Assembly (NCBI RefSeq): GCF_030052815.1
Contig: NC_079498.1
Coordinates: 98,102,041-98,166,040, forward strand
DNA length: 64,000 nt
DNA from: Hevea brasiliensis
Lineage: Eukaryota; Streptophyta; Magnoliopsida; Malpighiales; Euphorbiaceae
Direction: 5' to 3'
Below the pieces are notes generated by a model. That model was not told the origin of the DNA. It saw nothing but the letters and a program-made list of their open reading frames with translations, and searched no databases. Positions 38,901 to 50,300 of this stretch are shown here, piece after piece; position 1 is the first letter of the stretch; the number at the start of each line of letters is the position of its first letter. A program made the translations under genes and the position numbers.

Positions 38901-40912
38901 CATCTTTGACTTCACATTATTTCCTGAATATTGATGTGCATTTGGTGCCCAACAAAACTGAAATTGACCCTCTAGTTAATTAAAACTTAATTATTGTTGT
39001 TGTTGTTGTATTTGAGGTACAAACTGTAATCCTGACATAATCTTAGACAGCAGAATCAATTTGTTTAGGTGTACAATGAATAATTGAATATTAAGTGAAT
39101 TCAAGATGCTGTGTTAAAAAATTTGAGTGGCATGTGAAATTTTACATATCCTATTTAGAATGATGGTTCAGGAAAGGGAAAATTCTTTACTACGCCCAGA
39201 GCATTGCACCAAACAAATAAATGACTGCCACATACCACAAGTGTAAAACATTTAGGGATATGTGTCATTCATTCGTTAGTCAAGCATAAAACACTCATGG
39301 TACGTGGCTGTCATTCATTCATTTGTTGCAATACTCTGGGTGTATCAAAGTGGCTTCCAAAGGAAAGAACCTGAAGAAGAAATGTGGACAGTGATGTCTG
39401 TGATTGTAATTTCGCCCAATCAGCTAGGTACTTCCCCTACAGGTTCCTGATGAGTCTAACTGCCGTTAAAGAGGCAAGATACATATTACACCTGATAATG
39501 CCTTATATTGAATATTGTTCCCCTGTTTTATTCATATCTAATAAGTAATTGTGTTCTTTTTAATGTCTCCTTTGTATGATGAAATCAATCTATGCCGTAA
39601 TCCAAGTTTCAAGATTTAAACAAATTAAATTATGTTGGTTATATCCGCTACATGTGTATTTGTATCTGCCTTTAAGGTATTAAAAATGTGTAAATAATTT
39701 GTATGCAAGTACATGTGCATGTGTGCGTGTGTAGAGAGGGAGAGCATACAGTAACCCCTGTTCCCTCAGTATGCTTATGAACTTGTACCTAATGTGAAAA
39801 TATCTGTGGCATGAAATTAGAGAGGTCTTATAATTAAGCCCAGCTCCTGAAATCTTTTGGGAGTTGAGAGGATACACAAAATATGGACTTAGCTTGTTCA
39901 TTCCTTACCATACAAGATACCTGAATGCATGACCTAAAACATGTATATAATCCTCTGTCTTGCTGTAATACCATAACTACTACCTCATCTTAAGAACCTA
40001 ATTTGATAAACATTCCTATTCATCACATGTTGAAACCTTTTGAATTTTGATATTGGGAAATACTGTTTTATTCGTAGCCTCATGGCTATTAAGTTTGTGG
40101 GATGAAGGCAAATTGTTCCATGTAAGGAATTTAGCAGAGTTTTGCCTGGCCTTTTCATTTCTCAGGGGATATAAAATATCCGTCACATCTCAATAATGTT
40201 TCTCCTCATTTATAGAAGTGGGGCTTTGTATTGTTGGTATGAAGCATCTCATGGCATTAAATCTAAGATTGAAGTCAATGGTGGCATATCATGTGAAGTG
40301 TGAACAATGCTAACTTTTAGTGTTATTAAACCTAGTCCGAATGTTGATCCTGTAGAAGGACTAGTTTAATAGGTCAATAGTCCCACCACTGAGTTAATGA
40401 TTCAACTAGTGGACAATTAAAAAATTAATTAAATATATATATAGATTAATTAAATTAAAACCTATAAATATAAATAAATAAATAAATAGATCTAATTTAT
40501 TAAGTTCTAATTATTTAAAATCAAATTTTCAACATTTATTAAGTTGGTTATATTCTGAGAAGTTTATGCTATTTATTTACATGGTGTCTAGGATAAAGGT
40601 GCTGACTCACATGCCATCCTATCTTTGTTTGTCTTCATATAATTATTGCTTGATGACAATCTTTGGAAGCTTATTTAATTGAGTTTGAATTGTGTTTTTA
40701 CTACAATCTTACAGTTTATTACAGTTTACATTGAAAATAATTGGCATAGTATGCCTGCTTGATCTGCGTACACAAATGTTACTATATTTACAATTATTTG
40801 TATTTAATATCAAAATTTGACTTTTCACTAAAGTGTTTTTTTTTTTCCCCCTCTAGATGCATACAAGAGTGGAGAATTGCAAGAATTATTGGAGAAAGCT
40901 AAGTGCCCGTGA
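35922..40912 (+). CDS. GRXS14: Plastid monothiol (CGFS) glutaredoxin, GRXS14 type
   Basis: A chloroplast monothiol glutaredoxin that binds and transfers [2Fe-2S] clusters with glutathione as ligand. Exons are 35922-36129, 36242-36511 and 40857-40912; the phases match and give 177 residues. Residues 1-about 65 are Ser/Pro/Arg-rich and poor in acidic residues, as in a transit peptide. The glutaredoxin domain has FMKGTKDFPQ then CGFS at 101-104, WPTFPQLYIDGE at 139-150 and GGCD at 153-156. The C-terminus is AYKSGELQELLEKAKCP. The length is near the Arabidopsis GRXS14 size. A GTG at 35907 keeps the frame open upstream, but ATG 35922 is the normal start. Intron 2 is 4.3 kb and holds an LTR-like block. 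The gene is divergent from the importin and convergent with 4CL. Confidence 0.95.
37006..38890 (+). mobile_element. LTR-like block (possible solo LTR) in GRXS14 intron 2
   Basis: It begins TGTTAGAAATTC and has promoter layout on the plus strand: two GACACGTGGCAC repeats, TATATAAA at 38326-38333, then a CT-rich leader (CACACTCTCTCTTTTCTCTC). This resembles the long LTRs of some plant retrotransposons. The right end near 38880 (GTTCTAATGTCTAA) is only a guess and no target duplication was found, so the solo-LTR identity is unproven. Confidence 0.4.
38190..38218 (+). promoter_or_regulatory. Paired G-box/ABRE motifs
   Basis: Perfect CACGTG cores at 38190-38195 and 38213-38218, each in a GGTGACACGTGGCAC context, 108 bp or more upstream of a TATATAAA box. 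ACGTGGC is the ABA-responsive element core bound by bZIP factors. Activity is inferred. Confidence 0.6.
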
Positions 40913-42456
40913 ATCTCAGTTGTGGAAGATTGGAAGGTAGCCGTTGTTCTACTCATTGACTTGCTTGATAATTTGGTTGTGATGGGATAATTTGTTGTAT
41001 GTCAACTTAAGCATGTTCATATTGACTATGGAACCTAAATTATTCACCACATTTTCAGGATAGCTGGTTTATAGTTGGATTTGCATTTGTAGCAGCGGAC
41101 TTCAACTGCCTGTGTTATAGGGGTTTGCCTTGCCTACTGCTGAGAATCCCCCAAAATAATATGCTGAAACAAATGGCTCTTAATGTGCAAGGGGGAACTC
41201 TATCCAAAGGCGCTTAAAATTTCATTTCAAAGGTACATTAATAAAACAATTAACACTTTGGTACATCTCTTTGAAATTATATCTGCATGTGAATGAGAAT
41301 CAACTTAATTTTTATATTTGCTAGTATTATCACTTGCGTCGCAGTGTGAAGATATTTAGTACACAAGTTCTTTCTTGGCATGACAAAAGAAAATCACAAG
41401 TCTTCATGCATTTTACAATTTATGTAATTGCATTGACTTTTTTTTCTTTAAATTTTATGAGTTTGAATCGTGAATTTTAGTTAGTATTATAATGTGGACG
41501 TCAAATAAGAATCGTCGAACTCATATTGTGTTAAGAAGGGATTGATGTGGTATAAATTTTATGTTTCAGGGCATACATGACTTGAAAATGAAAGTCTCTG
41601 TAATATTCTAAAAATTTTAAATTTCTATGAAAATAAAATTGTGAATTTTAAGGAATTTTTTGTGCAATTCCTGTAATTTTGTATAATTTTTTATGGGAAA
41701 AATTTAAAATAAATGTAGAAAACTGAAGTGGGCTTGAGCCAAACTTAGCACTAAAGCCCAACCAGTTGAAGTAAGCCGAGCTAGCGCTAGGCTTGAGGAT
41801 AAAACACAAGAGCACGTTTTGGGGGTCTATTTGGTATTATTATTGAAATTATTATTAAAAAAATATATTTTTTAATATATTAATTAAAAATATTTAAAAT
41901 TAAATTTTAATAAGTTCTAATAATTAAAATATTAAAATAGTAAAATAATTTTTTTTAATAGTAATTTTTTTTTTTCAAAAAAACAATTTTAACCTTAAAA
42001 TCTCAATGCCAAATAATCACTTAAAAGCAGCATGTATAGGGCCAACACCAGAGCAATGGTTGAGCAAAGTTGCTTAAGTATTGCCTTCTTCAAGTAAAGC
42101 ATTGTGAGGTTATCTGGCTTAGATTTTCCTTTTGTCAGTAGCAAAAAGCAAGAGAAGCAAACTGAGTCATGGAACTTAAAATTTTCTCATTCAACAATTT
42201 AAACAAAGCTTTTAATAAAAGAAAGAAAACAATATAACATCATGAGGTAGTTAGCAAGAGAGTCTTTTTTTTATTTTTTTACAAGATATAAATGAACATA
42301 CATGGAAGAGCTTGACATCTTGTATTTGATTACATAAACATTTCTGTTTAGAACAAATCTATATGTTTCACTATCTTGTTTTCACCCAGGCATCATCCGT
42401 AGACGTTCCCTTCCAATTTTAAAACAGAGGGACGTTCTCAAGCATTGTCTGCAAGT
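40913..42456. other. Convergent 3' flank between GRXS14 and 4CL
   Basis: Holds the GRXS14 3' UTR (proximal part), a MITE (41821-42024) and the 4CL 3' UTR (distal part). No further gene was seen. Confidence 0.6.
41821..42024. mobile_element. hAT-type MITE, copy A
   Basis: The ends are imperfect inverted repeats: GGGGGTCTATTTGGTATT on the left and, reverse-complemented, TTAAGTGATTATTTGGCATT on the right. The interior is AT-rich and related to the copy at 50388-50621 (shared TTAAAATTAAATTT..ATAAGTT and poly-T words). Confidence 0.5.
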
Positions 42457-44434
42457 TTATTTTGGAAAATCAGTTGCCAATTTTTCCCTCAGGATTTTCC
42501 TTAAGATCTTGCCTGATGGTGCCTTTGGAATGGCTTCTACGAAGAATACACGACTTATTCTTTTGTAAAACACCACCTGCATCATCATGTAGCAATCCAT
42601 CCGTCACCAATTAGCAAACATGATTAAAAAAATAATAAAAAATAAAGTGTCCCTGAAAAAAATGGTCATTGATATAATAATTCAATGGACCCACGAGAGA
42701 GAAGTAAAATTTACCTGTTTGTATATGTACTGCTTAACATCATCTTCAGTGATCTGGGACTTGTCTGATCTTACTACAAATGCAACTGGGACTTCTCCAG
42801 CACCCTCATCTTTCGTTCTGAAAATCGAAAAAAAAGAAATTGGGATCATATCAATTTTTTCTGTAAATCAGAACATGATGGGTTGAACTCAGTCTAGGCC
42901 GATTCTAATCCGGAACCAGTGGTTTAAAGTATGAAAAAGGGATGAACTGGAATTGGACCAGTTGGTCACCGTTCCAATCAATTTCAATTTCTAATTGATT
43001 TCAGTTCAGTTTTGATTCGATTCAATTTCGATTTGAAAATGATTTGATTCATATAACACTATCTAAAGCTGCCAAATTTATTTAAATGATATGAAATGGA
43101 CTGAAATGCGGATATAATTTCAAGTTTGACCTGGTCCAATTCAGGAACCGAACGAATCCTTGGCTAGAACCCCTGATTTCTAATATTACAAATTATGCAG
43201 TCCACTACGCGACTATTGATAATAAAATTAATATTATAGGGAGTTTTGCACATACCCAACAACAGCAGCATCAGATATTTCAGGATGGGCTAGCAGCAAG
43301 GCTTCGATTTCGGCAGGGGCGACTTGAAATCCTTTGTACTTGATTATTTCCTTCAATCTATCCACAATAAAGAGCTCATCATCATCATCAATAAATCCAA
43401 TATCGCCTGTGTGCAACCATCCTTGTTTGTCTATGGTTCTTGCTGTGGCCTCGGGATCATTAAGATATCCTGAAAACATAGACAAAAGTATCCATTTTAG
43501 TTCATTTCATCATTAATTTTCAAAATTATCTTTTGTCTATTACATTAATTTCTGCAATAATTCCAGGATTAGTTCTATTGGTAAGTGAATTTTCTTTTCA
43601 ATTTGTTGATCAGGTTCAAGTTCATAATTAAGATATTAATTATTATACCTTTCATGATTTGATCTCCTCTAATGCAAATCTCTCCAGGCTGATTCCTTGG
43701 CAGGGACTCTCCGGTTTCAGGGTCAACGATCTTCATTTCAGCATTCCTGACCACAGTCCCGCAAGCCCCTGGTTTTATATCGAAGGGCTCCTTGGCAAAC
43801 GCCAAGCACATGGCTAGCACAGGCCCTGCCTCTGTCATCCCATATCCCTGTGTAAATTAAACAATTAATTATTAATTTCCCACTGATCACATCATTATAT
43901 TAACCATTTCAAATTAAACCATAATAAAAAAATAATTTTGTACGAATATTTAAGACCGTCTATTAATATTTTTGTTGATATTCTATTAATACTATTATAT
44001 TAATTAATTGTTTCATTATTATTTTTATTAAAAAAAATATTAGAAAATATTGTGAAATAAACGGAGTACAAGGTAAAATTAAAATAATTTTTTTTTCTCT
44101 TCAAAGGCACAAATGGGTAGCTAGGCATCATGATAGGGGACCAAGCTAAGGATATAATTAAAAGATAAATGCTATATTACTTAGGTGGATCTGGATCTTC
44201 ACCTAAATATTTTCGCATACAATAATTATTAATTAATTAATTAAGGATTCATATAAATGCTCCATTTTCTACAATATTTTTTTTTATTAATGTTTTCTAT
44301 GATTACTTTGTGTGCTTTATTTTTTTCACCGTTACATTAGAATTTATCAATTCATTTCATGTTAGTAATTAACAAAGTAAATTTTACTTTCTAGAAGACA
44401 AAGTTATGGTAGAAATTCTCTGATTGTCTCGATT

Positions 44435-44505
<71 letters not shown>

Positions 44506-44585
44506 CCTTATACTATATTATTATTATTTATGTCTTAAATTTATAATCCATCATATATAAATGTTACTATAATAATAATAATAAT

Positions 44586-44654
<69 letters not shown>

Positions 44655-45704
44655 TTGTAATGAATAAATTCTCCAATGGTAAGCAAAAATGAAGAGGGGA
44701 CATACCTGACCAAGTGTAGCTTGAGGAAACTTTGCTCTTACAGAATCTTCAAGCTCCTTCCCTAGCGGTGCTGCTCCTGACTTGAGCATCCTTATCGACG
44801 ACAAATCATACTTATCGGTATCCGGGGACTTAGCGATGGACAAAACTATGGGTGGCACAATCGGAGCAATTGTAATCTTATACTTCTGTATCAGCTGCAA
44901 CAGGGCACCAATATCAAACTTTGGCATAATCAAAATGGCCGCCCCAACTCGCAACCCGCAAAGCATGATCGAGTTCAGAGCATAGATATGGAACATGGGA
45001 AGCACACATAAGATCACATCTTCGCTACGAAAATACAAGTTGGGATTATCTCCATCAACTTGTTGAGCCACGCTGGTGACCAGTCCCTTGTGGGTTAACA
45101 TCACTCCTTTTGGCAATCCGGTCGTCCCCGATGAATAAGGCAGCGCCACCACGTCCTCAGGACTGATGTCGACGTCAGGCATGTCTATCTCATTGGCCTC
45201 TGACAGCCCCGAGAAGTGCAAGCAACCGTCAGGAGCAGAGTCTATACACAAGATTTTAATACCATGATCACTGGCTAAATCCTTGACTTTATCAGCATAA
45301 GCAGCCTGTGTGATTATGAGTTTCGAGTTAGAGGCCTTAGCTTGCTTGGCTATCTCAGCAGGAGTAAAGAAAGGATTGGCAGCGGTGGCAATGGCTCCAC
45401 GATAGGAAGCTCCAAGAAAGGAAAGAACAAACTGCGGAGAGTTATGTAACAAAAGCATTATAACTTCGCCTTGTTTAACCCCGAGCTTGTTTAGCCCGGA
45501 GGCGACTCTGCGTGCGGTGAGCTCGACCTCAGCGTAGGTGTAGACATCACCAGTGACGCCATTAATCAAACAGGGCCGCGAAGAGTGATTAGAAATATTC
45601 TCAAATATGTAGGAATGTAAAGGAAGGTGCTTGGGGATGTAGATGTCAGGAAGCTTGGAGCGAAATATGGTCTCCTCTTGTTGCTTTGTGACTTTGGTTT
45701 CCAT
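42457..45704 (-). CDS. 4CL: 4-coumarate:CoA ligase
   Basis: An ANL-superfamily enzyme that activates 4-coumarate and other hydroxycinnamates to CoA thioesters through an acyl-AMP intermediate, the branch point to lignin and flavonoids. Exons are 45704-44706, 43847-43649, 43469-43256, 42817-42715 and 42576-42457, in phase, giving 544 residues, the usual family length. Box [12 protein letters not shown] is at residues 191-201 and box II GEICIRG at 388-394. The hinge and adenylate region reads [24 protein letters not shown] (first and last parts visible in exon 3), and the catalytic Lys is K528 in SGKILRK. The start is ATG 45702-45704 (METKVTKQQ); the open frame continues to 46004 but that part is unlike 4CL. 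There is no peroxisomal SKL tail (it ends DFPK), which fits a cytosolic true 4CL over a 4CL-like acyl-CoA ligase. Intron 1 contains two long (AT)n tracts. Confidence 0.95.
44437..44503. repeat. (AT)n microsatellite, 4CL intron 1
   Basis: About 67 bp of AT dinucleotide repeat within 4CL intron 1. Confidence 0.95.
44590..44650. repeat. (TA)n microsatellite, 4CL intron 1
   Basis: About 61 bp, preceded by a short (TAA)n run (44572-44590). It ends about 55 bp from the exon 1 donor. Confidence 0.95.
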
Positions 45705-47305
45705 TGTGAGAAGTTGCAAGAGATGATGAAAGGAATGAGGGAGCTCTGACTCTGTTTTGGAAGGCTGGAGTTCCCCCTGAGAAAGAAGGGGGAAATTGCT
45801 GATGCTGATATAGAGAGACGCTTGGTGGGCAAAGATGTTGAGGAGGGTTGGTGAAAGGAGAAGATGGGGATTATGGAAATGTTGTAGAGTAAATTGGAAA
45901 AAGAAAAAGAGATTAAAAAAAAGAAAAGGTTGGGTTTGGTGAATGAGGAAGACAATATTGTGGAGCTGGGTTGGTGAGAAAGGATTATTATTGGTGGGGT
46001 CCATAGTTTTGGTTGAGAGAAGATTGGGAGGTTGACCTGAAAGACAGAGTGAGGTGGCTTAATGGCCTCTATTTTTCTTTTATTTTTCTGAAATTTGTCT
46101 TTTTATTTTACCTACCGCCAAACATCAGTCCATTTTTTGTTGGGCAAAATTTGTCAGCCATTTTGGACTATTGCCCTTCACCTACTACTGCACCAACGGC
46201 AATCTGGGTTTTTCTTTTCCTGTTTATCCCAATTCTTGATACTTGATAGATTCAGCATAGAGCCCAGCCCAAGTCATTAGAGATGGAATGGATTGGAAAT
46301 TTACAAAATTTACCAAATTTTGATTCTTGGGATGGGAAGATCGGCTTTTCTTAATGGAGGAAATAGCTGTATCCATGTGGGTACGACACTAAACTACACT
46401 ATAGATGGGGCTGTGGACCTGTGGTTGGTGAACTTAGTGTTTGGCCTGCATGAATCTGTTTCTTGGATAAATATAGTTGAATTCTTTATGAGTTTCTAAT
46501 TGTATATGATTTGATCTAGTGGGCGGCTGCACTTTCAAACACACCAAGTATGAAAATTCAATAAAAGAAAAAATAATAAATAAAAAAAGAGAATCAACTG
46601 GCCTAGTCCAAATGTGTATGAATTATAAATATATGTGATTCCTATAAACATGTGCCTCCAAACTTTAGAGTCAGGAGTTTAATCTTCTTTTTCCAAAGTT
46701 ATCCTTTTAAAGAATCTCATTATAATTTGCACGTTGAGTAGAAGCAAGATGCCATGTTGAAAGAATGAGGAATGAGAATTGAAAGATTATTGCATACATT
46801 GAGTGTAATGCTTTATTACTCATAAAAATATGAGCTCTTTATGAATTAAGAAGAATAAACTCCACGTAAATGTAGAGTGAGAATTCATGTATACCGAGCA
46901 CAGGCGTACCGAACAATCAATCATTACATGTCATATCTTTTTAGAAGGAAACACATATGGCCTTTCTTTCCAAGTATATTTTACAAAGTCTTAAACCACC
47001 CTGCGATAAACTTATTGAGATTTCAGTAACAATTTATGGATCTTCTCAAATTAAATAAAAAAGGATAAAACATGAATAAACTAGGACACATTAAAACAAA
47101 TCCAATGCTTCTTTAAAAGGGGGAAGGGACTCCAAAACTTGGGAGATACAACTGCAGGTGCAGCACAATACAAATTCACATATACATATAATTATATAGA
47201 GATTAATATTATCTTTTGGTTTTAAATAAGAACACGACCGCAAATACAATTTGCAAACTACACAAATCATCAGTTGAACACCTAATGGTTTAAGACTTGA
47301 CATTA
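45705..47305. other. 4CL 5' region and spacer to the SGS3-like gene
   Basis: 45705-46250 is the 4CL leader and promoter, with a weak TATA candidate (CTATATCAGC on the minus strand near 45805-45815) and an AC-I box at 46110-46116. 46250-47300 is AT-rich spacer and the 3' flank of the SGS3-like gene; no gene was seen there. Confidence 0.6.
46110..46116 (+). promoter_or_regulatory. AC-I element (ACCTACC) upstream of 4CL
   Basis: ACCTACC lies about 406 bp upstream of the 4CL start codon. AC elements are the known MYB-binding sites of phenylpropanoid gene promoters. A partial relative (CACCTACT) is at about 46179-46186. Function here is inferred from motif and gene. Confidence 0.55.
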
Positions 47306-50300
47306 TTAGTCTGCCATGATGAGCTCTCTCCTTAAAATTGAGGCTCTTGCCTTTGCCAAGTGCGCTAGGCGTTTTTCATCTCTAGGAACTGGCATGGGTT
47401 GGAGTCTCCTTCTCATCACTGCCGGGAACATTGTCTCCTCCCTTGCAATGGGAGCTCTACCGACCTCTTCTGGTATTATTGGCTTATGGCTCTCTGCCAC
47501 CCCTCCTTTTTCTTTCTCCGGGTTCTTTATGAAATCATTTCTGTTTGAAGAATTTGCATTTGATTGCTCTGCATTTTCTTGCACTTCCTTCTGCTGTGTA
47601 TTCTCAAAGTCCCCATCGTTCTCTTTTCTTGCTTCAAGAATGGTTTTGATTTGGTCCTTGTAAAATTGCTCTAGAGATTCCATCTAAGCAAATGGATTGT
47701 TATGTTCAGTCAAAATAGAGATGATTCATGATAAAATAGCAAATATCACTTCAAGAAACAATACTTTTGGTAGACTGTAATAGAGCAAAATTAGAAGCAA
47801 TATAAGGAGTTTTTTTTTTTTTAAAAAGGCTTAGAGTTCAGCTTTAGCTTTCTTAATTAGAAAGGCATAAGTTCATTTGCATTTGGAAAGAGTTACCTCT
47901 TCCGTGTCCTGCTCATGCTGCTGTTTGGCTTTTCGTCTCAAGATCTCCATATCCCTGGTTACGTTGTTTAGCTTCACCTTCAACATGCCATTGGATTCTT
48001 CAAGGTCTTTTGCATGATTTTGTTGCTCAACGACTCTGTTCTGCAACCAGGGAAGCTGAAGGTTGTCTTTACTCATTTGCCTGATTCTGTTCACCACCAT
48101 TTCTTGGTAGGATCTCATCTCATATTTTAGCTTAGGCTTTCCTGATTAATTTTGCAGCAGAATTATATCTCTCTTACATGTTCTTTGTCCTCTAAAATAA
48201 TATTGATTAATATCCATTCGAGCATATATCAATATATACCTTTCGAATAGTACTGGTTGAAGGTGTCCACATCTTCTTTCACTGCCATGTAACCATAAAG
48301 TTGGCGCTCCCCACTGGGTAGGAAGTAGACTGGCCGACTATTCCAAGCATTTCTACCTGTTCCTTCCTCTGCAAAATACATATGCAGCAACTCTGCTTCT
48401 AAATAACCCCTCAGTGAGCTCTCAAAAATCAAAATACTCCTCCCACAATGTCCATTTGAATTGTAGAAGTGTTGAACCTTGACAACAGCATCGTCTGTGC
48501 TGAACATGTCCAGCAGCTGTTGAGTTGTCATACCAATCCACTGAAATTCACGATTCCATCGATTCAACCAACAGCTAATTAGTAACTGGATCATTATATC
48601 TTCACAAAGAACTTAAATATCTACTTGTGAATGAGAAAAGTACAAATCTCACCTTATTGTACTCGTTCTTTTTGTGCGATGTATTTGTAATGATAACCAT
48701 AGGAGGCCAAACTATCTCATGATCCTTCTTTTCTTCTTTCAGACCTTTCCATTTACCACATGCTTCACCTCCTAGAGCAGCAGAAGTTGCCTGATGCAGC
48801 TTCTCTTCCAACAGTTGTGCAAGCTCTTGGTGGAGCCTCACTCTTGTCGACCCTTTGGTTTTGGCATGCTTGATCAGGTTCTGCAGGCCTAAGTACTGTT
48901 TGATGGCACCTGCACCATATTGACATGCTGGACAGTGCCACTGTCTAGCTGGGTCATTGGTCTCCTCTACACTCAAATATTCCAATCCCTCAAGAAATTT
49001 CTTGAACCACTTGCTCTTCTTGCAACTCTCAGGGCTCCTTGGACTTGCTTCGGAATCATAGTCATCAGTATCAGGCAATGTATCAGAGTCACTACCATGA
49101 TCAGTGTCTGCAGCAGTAGCAGCACCAGAAAAAGCAGTTTCAAATTTCTCTACATCGTCTGCAACTTTTTCTTGGCCTTCTCCTGAACCCTTCCATGGAC
49201 TAGAACCATTACTATGTTGCCTATTCAATCTTTGTCCCATAGGAGGGATATCATCAAATATTGCAGGCATGTCCTTGAGACTGCTAGAAGCTGATTTGGT
49301 CCCTTCGTTTTCTCTGCTGACTGATAATACAGAATGAGAATTATATTTGTGGTGAAGCACTGGTCGAACCTCTCTGAGCGGCAAAAGAAATTTATTTGGC
49401 ACATTGCTTGAAGTTGTCTCCTCATACTTCCTTTTAGGAACTATCTGCTCGTTATCAGCCTCTGCAGAATCATTAGTACCTGCTATGTGGTGACTAAACT
49501 GCACAATTTTTTTCACCTCTGGTGGTGATAGGATTTTACTGGTTCCAGCAGTGAAATGCTTTCCATTGCCATTTTCTGAACCTGTCTTCGCATACAATCC
49601 TTTTCTGTACCATTGTTTAGAATGAAATTGAGTCAAATTTAGATATATAATAGCCAATGAAACAGAACAAAAGAATGCAGAACAATCTGTTCAACTTAAC
49701 ATTGTGAAAGCAAAAGAAATAATATGAACTTGTTGGTTCAAGAACTATGAGTGGTACTAGATTTTCTTTACTCTTGATGTTTAGGAATGAATGAGTTATT
49801 ATAAACTTTATGAAATACATTCGTAAATCCATATTTGATAATGTTGTTGGATGCTATATCTTCAATTTTTTGAAAATGATTTCATTTAAACTAAATTTTG
49901 CTAATTTTGCAATTGATTTCTAAGCTAGATGTATGTTCTATCTACTTTGAAATAAATCCTCTGTAATAATATATAACACAGCAAACATGAGAATTTATTT
50001 ATAAATGAATTCTACATAAAATTCATTTGCAAACTGGAATGAATTCCACATCTATTCAGTTCCAAACACAAGAAAATATTTACATTTGAACACCTAACAA
50101 CAGAATTTATTTGATCACTTCCAAAATTACTTGAAGCAAGTTATTTAAATTTCAATTTGTTATGACAAAGTCGCCCTTCTAGCACTACTTTCTTGTAACA
50201 AAAGAAGCATAAATTTGTAATAGTTGTGGTGGAATCTCTTATGAAAACAGATTTTTACTTGCTTCATACATTTAGTCGATGTTCACGAGGTTAAGACGAT

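Noticed and set aside
44541..44705. 4CL exon 1 continuing into a Tyr-Ile repeat
   Set aside because: This is read-through of the donor into (TA)n intron sequence.
45705..46004. 100-codon extension of 4CL starting MDPTNNNPF
   Set aside because: Phe/Leu-rich leader translation; 4CL proteins start at the [13 protein letters not shown] position. Treated as 5' UTR and promoter.
49605..49657. SGS3-like protein starting at MAIIYLNL
   Set aside because: The first codon is TTG, not ATG, and the stretch runs through a plausible splice acceptor.
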